A stretch of 64,000 nucleotides of DNA from Sinotaia quadrata. Its lineage: Eukaryota; Mollusca; Gastropoda; Architaenioglossa; Viviparidae. Both the position numbers and the translations under genes were made by a program. Position 1 is the stretch's first letter; every line of letters starts with the position of its first letter. The stretch lies in NCBI GenBank assembly GCA_028829895.1, contig CM054183.1, positions 18,571,475 to 18,635,474 on the forward strand, read 5' to 3'. The notes beneath the pieces were generated by a model. That model made no database searches. It was given only the letters and a program-made list of their open reading frames with translations, and was not told the origin of the DNA. This document shows positions 55,403-64,000 of the stretch, one piece after another.

Positions 55403-55939
55403 TAACTGATTAATCTCCAAAGTGACAAAAGCAGCTCTTGGCCACATTAAAAGTCAATTAAAAGTTTTATGTAAAATCACAAAAATGCAATGTAGAGAAT
55501 TCTTTGTTAAAGTAACTATCCTCACACACTCAAAGTACTTTATCAGCAGAAAGAGAAAACACTTTTAAGACTTGAAATGTTTTATTCCATTAATACTATC
55601 ATTAATTATATTATCACTATTTATCATGACTGTTAGTTCCATCCTATAAAGTGAAGTCCTAATTTATCATAATGTGTTCATTCATTATTTTGTTTTAATT
55701 TTAAAAGGAAACATTTTGCCATGTTACAGTTCTGTTATTAGCAAAATTGTGAGGAATGCTTAAAGTGTTAAAAGTTATGTTAAAGTTTATAAAGTCACTA
55801 GACTGTTAGACAGCAACATTTTAGAGAATTCTTCATAAAGGTAGTTATTCTGTTATATATGTTTAATTATTTCAAATCATTTGTGACATTAATCTTCAAG
55901 ATAGGAAGAAGATGCTAAGAGTGACTTGTGAAAAATGAA

Positions 55940-56045
55940 AAGAGTAATGTAGATATACACATGGTCAAGTGAAAAGAGTAAGCCTGTAGATATATACATT
56001 GTCAAGTGAAAAGAGTACGCCTGTAGATATACACATTGTCAAATA
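55940..56045. repeat. Tandem repeat of about 46 bp, three copies
   Basis: GTAGATATA(C/T)ACAT(G/T)GTCAAGT(G)AAAAGAGTA recurs. Confidence 0.88.
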
Positions 56046-56077
56046 AAATATGAAATGAGGTGTGGAGTGACAGTCTA

Positions 56078-56302
56078 CAGATGTTTATCCAATTTGTGTA
56101 AGTGAAACACATCTCTAAAATAGTATTTATCTGATGTGTGTAAGTGAAACACATCACTAAAGTAGTTTTTTATCTATGTGTAAGGAATCACACCGTATGA
56201 TTAAGATATTGTTATTCTGATGTGTGTAAGAGAAACACATCACTAAAGTAGTGTTTTTCTGATGTGTGTGTAAGTGAAACACATCACTAAAGTAGTATTT
56301 AT
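56078..56302. repeat. 42-bp minisatellite, left block
   Basis: The unit is TGATGTGTGTAAGTGAAACA, then CATCACTAAAGTAGTGTTTA and TC, with five to six copies. Each unit has an inverted repeat, GATGTGT...ACACATC, separated by 9 nt. Confidence 0.93.
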
Positions 56303-56725
56303 CATATTTAAGACCATTAGCATAGGCTGGGTGGTCAGGATAGAGCATAGAGAATAAATGAAGTGTGTGGTGATTTTCTTATTTGAGGAAAGTATTGAAG
56401 CTGCATCCCTTCTTTCAGTTTGCAGGTCTCACATCATCAGCTGCCTTAAGACAGCAAGGATCAGCCAGTCAGGAGCAACGATGTGCTTAGAACCATCAGA
56501 ATGGAGTGGATCATATAGTAGCTGGAGGATGTGCTGGGAGTGAACCTGCAATATCACCCTCACCTGATCATCAGTTGGGTCTTAGATAGTTTAGTTTGTT
56601 AATTAGAGATTTTTTGATAGGTAGGTTAGTGAATAGGTGGTGGGTAAAAGGTCGACCAGCAGATTAGAGTGAGGGTTGGGGTGTAGAAATTTAATCCATT
56701 ACTTGATTTTTTCTTCTTTGTTTAG
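56303..56725. repeat. Diverged partial copy of the 1.25-kb unit, with an acceptor-like end
   Basis: Homologous to about 58631-59063 in the 1.25-kb array. It shares TTTGAGGAAAGTATTGA, GACAGCAAGGATCAGCCAGT, CAGGAGCA and GTGAATAGGTGGTGGG. Its right end, TTTTTTCTTCTTTGTTTAG, resembles the acceptor tract before 61604 and is absent from the array-internal junctions. Confidence 0.85.
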
Positions 56726-56732
56726 GACGTCT

Positions 56733-57505
56733 GATGTGAGTAAGTAAAACAAATCACTAAAGTAGTGTTTATCTGAAGTGTGTAAATGAAACACAAAACT
56801 AGTATTTATCTGCTGTGTGTAAGTGAAACGCATCACTAAAGTAGTGTTTATCTGATATATGTAAGTGAAACACATCATATGGTTAAGATAGTGAATTTCT
56901 GGTGTGTTTTAAGTGAAACATGTCACTAAATTAATGTTTATCTGATGTATGTAAGTGAAACACATCACTAATGTAGTGTTTATCTGATGTGTGTAAGTGA
57001 AACACATCACTAAAGTAGTGTTTTTCTGATGTGTGTGTAAGTGAAACACATCTCTAAAGTAGTGTTTATCTGATGTGTGTAAGTGAAACACATCTCTAAG
57101 GTAGTGTTTATCTCATGTGTGTAAGTGAAACACTTCACTAAAGTAGTGTTTATCTGATATGTATAAGTGAAACACATCTCTAAAGTAGTGTTTATCTGAT
57201 TGTATAAGTGAAACACATCTCTAAAGTAGTGTTTATCTGATATGTATAAGTGAAACACATCTCTAAAGTAGTGTTTATCTGATATGTATAAGTGAAACAC
57301 ATCTCTAAAGTAGTGTTTATCTGATGTGTATAAGTGAAACACATCAATAAAGAAGTGTTTATCTGATGTGTGTAAGTGAAACACATCACTAGTGTTTATC
57401 GGATGTGTGTAAGTGAAACACATCACTAGTGTTTATCTGATGTGTGTAAGTGAAACACATCACTAATGTAGTATTTTTCTGATGTATGTATGAGAATCAC
57501 ATCAC
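56733..57505. repeat. 42-bp minisatellite, main block, about 18 copies
   Basis: Same unit as 56078-56302. Variants CATCTCTAAAG and GATATGTATAAG are clustered in the middle. Since 42 is a multiple of three, two minus-strand frames stay open as a 14-residue repeated peptide of up to 138 codons. I regard this as a by-product of the repeat. Confidence 0.95.
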
Positions 57506-57823
57506 ATGAAATAAGTTTAGTGTAAACTGAGTCATGCATTACATTGTGTATGATGGGTAGATTGGTATCAATAATGATAGAGGGACAGTATCTTCACAAA
57601 CAATACACTGCATTCACCAAGATCATCTCTCTTTTTTCTTCCTTTTCTTTCTATTCTCTCTTTCACTCAATCAAGTGTACTATTGCAATTCCGTCAGGTA
57701 TTGCTTTGGCACATCTACCCTATCCCTGGAGGTGAAATATTTTTGTTTTTGTCCTAAATGTTGAATCTCTGCTTCCCAAAGATGATCATACAGATATATA
57801 GTGTTATGTCTTTTGTAGGGACC
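57506..57823. other. Unique DNA between two arrays
   Basis: A CT-rich tract at 57625-57665 is the only structure. No exon was recognised. Confidence 0.45.
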
Positions 57824-60800
57824 AAAATTAGCTATAGGTTTAATGTGGGAGTCCATTTTGGGATTTAGTTCGGTAGGTAGATAGTTAGCTAGCAAGATTA
57901 AGTAGCTAGAGGGCAATAAGTAGGATTGAAGAGATAGGCACATGCACCTAGAGTAGGTTAGAACATTTCCTTAAGGTGAATAGCACGGAAATGTTTGAAG
58001 GCAGTTGATTAATGTAGCAAATAGTAGAGTATTGGGCATGAAGGGATTAGTATAGTGACATCAAGCACTGAGTAGGGGTCAGGGTTAGGCTGGGGATGGG
58101 TCGTCTCACCATTCCATGCCTTTGAGTGATTCCAGATGCAAGATAGCAGCATCACTGAGGGGTGGAGTGGACCATGCATCCAGACTTCCCATAAGATACG
58201 TATAGTTGTTTTTTTTTTAGTACTCAGAGTGTGTCAGAGTGGAGTGAGTGTCAGATTGGCAATAGAGTGTAGGCCATCTCTAATGTTGGGCATAATGACA
58301 CTTTGGAATGTGTCTTAAAGTAAAGTTAATTTTTAATGGCTCAGAGCCAAAGGTCGAGCCCAGCACTTTTGAAAAAATAAGTGGCTGGTCTCTGACCATG
58401 GGGAGAGTAGTATGATGAAAGGAAGGAATGCGGTTAGAATGTAGGACATTCACCCTTTTGGAGATCGTGGGACACCTATTTTGTGTCTTTGCAAATTTGT
58501 AAATGAATTTAGATAACGGCTAAGACTCACAGCCGGGTCTAAACACAGATGCACTGACTTTTCAACCCCACCCTTTTCGCTTGTGGAGTTGTTCTGCTTG
58601 TGAGAGAGGGAAAAGTGAGTTAAGTGTTAGACCATATTTAAGGCCATTAGCAAACCTGGGTGGTCAGGGTGGAGCATAGAGGAGTAAATGTTTGACAAGT
58701 GAATTGTGTGGTGACTTTCTTATTTGAGGAAAGTATTGATGCTGCATCACTTCTTTCAGTTTGCAGGTCCCACTTCACCAGCTGCCATAGGACAGCAAGG
58801 ATCAGCCAGTCAGGAGCATCGATGTGTTGAGAACCATCGGACTGGAGTGGATCAGGCAGTAGCTTAAGGATGTGCCGAGAGTGGACCTACAGCATCACCC
58901 TCATCTGATTATCTGTATGGTTTTTAGTTTGTTAATTTTTTTATTTTAAAAAAGTAAAAGAAAAAAAATTAGAATTTTTGATAGGTAGGTTAGTGAATAG
59001 GTGGTGGGTTAAAGGTCGACCAACAGATTAGAATGGGAGGAGGGGGGTAGAACTTTTTGACTAATCCATTTGCAAAATTAGCTATAGGTTTAATGTGGGA
59101 GTCCATTTTGGGATTTAGTTTGGTAGGTAGATAGTTAGCTAGCAAGATTAAGTAGCTAGAGGGCAATAAGTAGAATTGAAGAGATAGGCACATGCACCTA
59201 GAGTAGGTTAGAACATTTCCTTAAGGTGAATAGCATGGAAATGTTTGAAGGCAGTTAAGATTAATGTAGCAAATAGTAGAGTATTGGGCATGAAGGGATT
59301 AGTATAGTGACATCAAGCACTGGGTAGGGGTCAGGGTTAGGCTGGGGATGGGTCGTCTCACCATTCCATGCCTTTGAGTGATTCCAGATGCAAGATAGCA
59401 GCATCACTGAGGGGTGGAGTGGACCATGCATCCAGACTTCCCATAAGATACGTATAGTTGTTTTTTTTTAGTACTCTTTTAAATGTGTCAGAGTGGAGTG
59501 AGTGTCAGATTGGCAATAGAGTGTAGGCCATCTCTAATGTTGGGCATAATGACACTTTGGAATGTGTCTTAAAGTAAAGTTAATTTTTAATGGCTCAGAG
59601 CCAAAGGTCGAGCCCAGCACTTTTGAAAAAATAAGTGGCTGGTCTCTGACCATGGGGAGAGTAGTGTGATGAAAGGAAGGAATGCGGTTAGAATGTAGGA
59701 CATTCACCCTTTTGGAGATCGTGGGACACCTATTTTGTGTCTTTGCAAATTTGTAAATGAATTTAGATAACGGCTAAGACTCACAGCCGGGTCTAAACAC
59801 AGATGCACTGACTTTTCAACCCCACCCTTTTCGCTTGTGGAGTTGTTCTGCTTGTGAGAGAGGGAAAAGTGAGTTAAGTGTTAGACCATATTTAAGGCCA
59901 TTAGCAAACCTGGGTGGTCAGGGTGGAGCATAGAGGAGTAAATGTTTGACAAGTGAATTGTGTGGTGACTTTCTTATTTGAGGAAAGTATTGATGCTGCA
60001 TCACTTCTTTCAGTTTGCAGGTCCCACTTCACCAGCTGCCATAGGACAGCAAGGATCAGCCAGTCAGGAGCATCGATGTGTTGAGAACCATCGGACTGGA
60101 GTGGATCAGGCAGTAGCTTAAGGATGTGCCGAGAGTGGACCTACAGCATCACCCTCATCTGATTATCTGTATGGTTTTTAGTTTGTTAATTTTTTTATTT
60201 TAAAAAAGTAAAAGAAAAAAAATTAGAATTTTTGATAGGTAGGTTAGTGAATAGGTGGTGGGTTAAAGGTCGACCAACAGATTAGAATGGGAGGAGGGGG
60301 GTAGAACTTTTTGACTAATCCATTTGCAAAATTAGCTATAGGTTTAATGTGGGAGTCCATTTTGGGATTTAGTTTGGTAGGTAGATAGTTAGCTAGCAAG
60401 ATTAAGTAGCTAGAGGGCAATAAGTAGAATTGAAGAGATAGGCACATGCACCTAGAGTAGGTTAGAACATTTCCTTAAGGTGAATAGCATGGAAATGTTT
60501 GAAGGCAGTTAAGATTAATGTAGCAAATAGTAGAGTATTGGGCATGAAGGGATTAGTATAGTGACATCAAGCACTGGGTAGGGGTCAGGGTTAGGCTGGG
60601 GATGGGTCGTCTCACCATTCCATGCCTTTGAGTGATTCCAGATGCAAGATAGCAGCATCACTGAGGGGTGGAGTGGACCATGCATCCAGACTTCCCATAA
60701 GATACGTATAGTTGTTTTTTTTTAGTACTCTTTTAAATGTGTCAGAGTGGAGTGAGTGTCAGATTGGCAATAGAGTGTAGGCCATCTCTAATGTTGGGCA

Positions 60801-61580
60801 TAATGACACTTTGGAATGTGTCTTAAAGTAAAGTTAATTTTTAATGGCTCAGAGCCAAAGGTCGAGCCCAGCACTTTTGAAAAAATAAGTGGCTGGTCTC
60901 TGACCATGGGGAGAGTAGTGTGATGAAAGGAAGGAATGCGGTTAGAATGTAGGACATTCACCCTTTTGGAGATCGTGGGACACCTATTTTGTGTCTTTGC
61001 AAATTTGTAAATGAATTTAGATAACGGCTAAGACTCACAGCCGGGTCTAAACACAGATGCACTGACTTTTCAACCCCACCCTTTTCGCTTGTGGAGTTGT
61101 TCTGCTTGTGAGAGAGGGAAAAGTGAGTTAAGTGTTAGACCATATTTAAGGCCATTAGCAAACCTGGGTGGTCAGGGTGGAGCATAGAGGAGTAAATGTT
61201 TGACAAGTGAATTGTGTGGTGACTTTCTTATTTGAGGAAAGTATTGATGCTGCATCACTTCTTTCAGTTTGCAGGTCCCACTTCACCAGCTGCCATAGGA
61301 CAGCAAGGATCAGCCAGTCAGGAGCATCGATGTGTTGAGAACCATCGGACTGGAGTGGATCAGGCAGTAGCTTAAGGATGTGCCGAGAGTGGACCTACAG
61401 CATCACCCTCATCTGATTATCTGTATGGTTTTTAGTTTGTTAATTTTTTTATTTTAAAAAAGTAAAAGAAAAAAATTAGAATTTTTGATAGGTAGGTTAG
61501 TGAATAGGTGGTGGGTTAAAGGTCGACCAACAGATTAGAATGGGAGGAGGGGGGTAGAACTTTTTGACTAATCCATTTGC
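57824..61580. repeat. 1.25-kb tandem array, three units
   Basis: Units are 57824-59073 (1250 bp), 59074-60327 (1254 bp) and 60328-61580 (1253 bp), each starting AAAATTAGCTATAGGTTTAA. Units 2 and 3 are almost identical, apart from one A-run change, while unit 1 has scattered differences, so the last duplication is recent. Each unit includes a higher-GC block with TTTGCAGGTCCCACTTCACC that keeps long open stretches on both strands. It may descend from a coding or transposon segment. No match to a known family was recognised. The array ends 23 bp before the candidate terminal exon. Confidence 0.97.
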
Positions 61581-61603
61581 ATGCTTTTTTCTTCTTTTTT
61601 CAG

Positions 61604-61744
61604 GAGTCTCTCAAAGTCCAACCCCTGGCCTCCCCGTGGCGAGAGATGGAAACAGTCATTTCAAGGGTTAAAGCCTTGACATGTCTGGCTAACGGGGCTC
61701 TGGTGAAGACTGCACACTTTTATTTTTCTGATTCTATCTGGTAA
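61604..61744 (+). CDS. Candidate terminal coding exon of an unidentified gene
   Basis: A near-ideal acceptor (CTTTTTTCTTCTTTTTTCAG) ends at 61603. Base composition then jumps to about 50% GC in AT-rich surroundings. Read in phase 0 the exon encodes 46 residues and a TAA: Glu-Ser-Leu-Lys-Val-Gln-Pro-Leu, then Pro-Trp-Arg-Glu-Met-Glu-Thr-Val-Ile-Ser-Arg-Val-Lys, ending Phe-Ser-Asp-Ser-Ile-Trp. Read in phase 1 it is open for 22 codons to a TAA near 61669, so the phase must be settled from the upstream exon. Candidate poly(A) signals follow. I do not recognise the protein. Splice site and composition are the main evidence, and it would pair with 33391-33534 in one large gene. Confidence 0.45.
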   Translation, partial: ESLKVQPLASPWREMETVISRVKALTCLANGALVKTAHFYFSDSIW

Positions 61745-62800
61745 CATTTGAAGATGTTTGATTTTGTTCTCTTCTAATAAGTGGTTAATGTAAGAGATCA
61801 ATATACTGTATGTTGTTAAAATCTATGACAACTGCTTATTTGAGCTGATTTAAATTTATAAATACCCAATGAATTTACACAATTTTTCTCCTGTAGTTAG
61901 TTCAAGATTTACACTTTAATTAAAAAATAAATTTCTCTTTTTATTATGAAAATGTGAGAACTTGTGCTCTAATAATATAATAGTTTGTTTTTCACTAAGT
62001 TAATGTTCACTTTTCAAGATTGTAGTTATTTTACCAGTGTTACATTACTTTGAATGAGTCTCTGGTATTAAAACTGTCCAAATGATTTTATAAATCATAA
62101 TTTGTTTTGTCTATGGAAGGATTTGAGAACATAAATTTGACTTTTTGTGATTTTAGAGAATGTTCAAAATGGCAAAATTGTGAGTTGTTAGCAATTACAA
62201 ATGAGGGTGTAGTTATGACTTTTGTTAATTCCCTTTTATTTCCAGGTTTTTTTTAATTTATATGCTTATTCACAATTACTCTAGTTTCCTTACAATTTTC
62301 TTGTTCATAACTTTTTAGCTTTTTAGAGTTGCTTGATTTCATTTTAAGTATATAAACTGTTTAATAAATATTAACAGCATATAACATGTTTTAAAGTATG
62401 AGTCAGAAATGGCTTAAATGATTTCTCATTTTAAATTAGATTTACATCTCCAACAAAATATTCTCAAACCCAGAATGAACCTGATTATGGTTGTAAATAT
62501 AGCCTGATATAATTTTAAATAGCATTTTAATAATTTTATACTATCTTAAGTATATGTTTTAATTGTGACATTAAACGTCTAGATGTGATATGATCTATAT
62601 GGTTGACTGTACATTAAAGTAGAAACATTATACGATCTGAAATTATGACATCTGTTGAATTGTAAAGAGAAATTAATGGAAAGTATATTGGGTGTACAAC
62701 GTTATGTATATTTTCTTTTGCATTTGTATTGCTCAATGATGTATTCTTATGTACAATATTTGGAGTTTAATTAGTAATAAAATGTTATCCTACTCCTAGA
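61745..62800 (+). other. Possible 3' untranslated region
   Basis: AT-rich DNA after the candidate stop, with AATAAA at 62363-62368 and 62776-62781. Which one is used cannot be told from sequence. Confidence 0.3.
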
Positions 62801-63700
62801 AGAAAAAATGCACCAAGTTTTTTTTTTTTTTTAATTTTCTTACATGAAATGGTCTCTTCATTGAGTGAACATTGTCAATTATAATTTTTATTTAATTTTA
62901 AATGGTATAAGGTTTGGCCAACCTCTAACATTGTAATTTTTTCTTGCATATTTTTTAGATTAGATGGGAGTAGAGTTTCGTGTCCCTTCTATTTTAACAA
63001 GTGCCAATATGTTCAATTTAATATTATGATAATGATGAAGAATATTTTAATTCCAGGTCATTAAAATTCCTGTTCCATCAATTAAGTTGCTTGATTTACT
63101 TAGGAATACAAACTATCATCTTTAACCTACTATTTTGTTTGATGTTTCTGATTCAGTTTATACACCATCACAGAAATGGCTGACTGGATTTTGTAATTAT
63201 ATGTCAAATGCATACATTGTGGGTTATTTTATGTACCATGGAACAATGAACTGAGTGGCTGCAATTTTAGTCTGATTTAGTTTTAAATAGAATTGTAATA
63301 TTATACTATCTTTTAAAAGCATCTGTTTTAATTTTTAGTCTAATTTTTAACATTATTAATTTGGCCTGTTTAGGTTGAAAAGACCAATATGACTGACTTT
63401 GCATTATAAAATACAGAAACTCTTTGACAAATGTTGATTTAAAGGGATGACATTTTATATGTATAATTTTTCCTCTCTAAGTGGTGTCATAAATTTTATT
63501 CTTGTGAACTTTTGCTGCTTTATTTGTAATATGTTATCATACTCTTTGGGAAAAAATACCAAGTGTTTTATGGTGTTTGTTTCTTGTTTTGATATGAAAT
63601 GGTCTTTTTACTCATTCAACATTGACAATTATAATTTTTATTTTATTTTAAATGGTTATTTGGTAATTTTATTTCTTGTGTTTCAATGATAATGTTTTTA
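62490..63700. repeat. Old tandem duplication, period about 750-768 bp
   Basis: AGCCTGATATAATTTTAAATAG at 62501 pairs with its diverged copy at 63269. ATGAAATGGTCTC at 62844 pairs with 63594, both followed by CAATTATAATTTTTATTT and TTTTAAATGG. Order is kept, so a block of about 0.75 kb was duplicated and then diverged. Confidence 0.85.
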
Positions 63701-64000
63701 TTATTAGTTAATACCTTTGAGATAGTGGACAATGCAAATACTAGAGAGTTTTAACATTTGTTTTATTTTAAAATTATCTCCCTTTGATGATAAATGTAAG
63801 TTTTTATTTGCAAGTTTGACTTGTCTTTAATTTTACAATGTCAAAACTGAATTCGTTTTAAATTTTAATCTCCACTATTATATAAAAATGTGAAAGCAAA
63901 TTATAAAAAAATATAAATTAAGGCAGTTAAAACTTACTTGTATAATTTTTATTACTCGACTGACAAACATAAATGACCAGTCAGGTTCTGTGCTTTTCGG

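Noticed and set aside
57010..57426. Minus-strand 138-codon repeated-peptide frame
   Set aside because: It results from a 42-bp repeat whose length is a multiple of three. Several frames are open together, and indels break it elsewhere in the array.

Overview
This is eukaryotic, AT-rich, repeat-dense genomic DNA: long (CA)n/(GT)n and (ATCT)n microsatellites, dozens of 22-110 bp minisatellites, several transposon classes, no operons and almost no long reading frames. An invertebrate, most likely a mollusc and possibly a gastropod, fits best. The basis is a metazoan Ty3/gypsy element of unusual gene order, a hAT element resembling SPIN (known from some snails), a degenerate LINE, and a sharp fall in CpG to the right of about 32 kb, as expected of methylated invertebrate gene bodies. 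The species assignment is inference.

Left part (1-31.5 kb): transposon-rich and probably intergenic. The centrepiece is a complete LTR retrotransposon at 16819-25393. It has two 1730-bp LTRs that read as identical, a 5-bp target duplication (TAGAG), a primer binding site, a polypurine tract, and one uninterrupted 1507-codon gag-pol frame. Its domain order is Gag, protease, integrase, reverse transcriptase, RNase H. The integrase lies before the RT as in Ty1/copia, although every domain is Ty3/gypsy-like; this is the Gmr1-type arrangement. Around it lie a 198-bp SPIN-like hAT MITE with a perfect 8-bp duplication (12862-13059), a degenerate LINE (about 9360-10670), an unclassified repeat family with at least six copies in both orientations, two smaller dispersed families, and many tandem arrays.

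Right part (31.5-64 kb): CpG-poor, with a CpG-rich patch at about 31.56-31.74 kb. I infer one large plus-strand gene here. The candidate first coding exon is 33391-33534 (ATG at 33455, consensus donor) and the candidate terminal exon is 61604-61744 (strong acceptor). In between lies intron-like DNA with tandem arrays, two possible inverted-repeat transposons, and a 3.76-kb array of three 1.25-kb units that ends 23 bp before the terminal exon. Part of the 1.25-kb unit, with an acceptor-like tract, is also found about 5 kb upstream inside a 42-bp minisatellite. The gene could not be identified and its internal exons are uncertain. No tRNA, rRNA, CRISPR or prokaryotic-type gene was seen.
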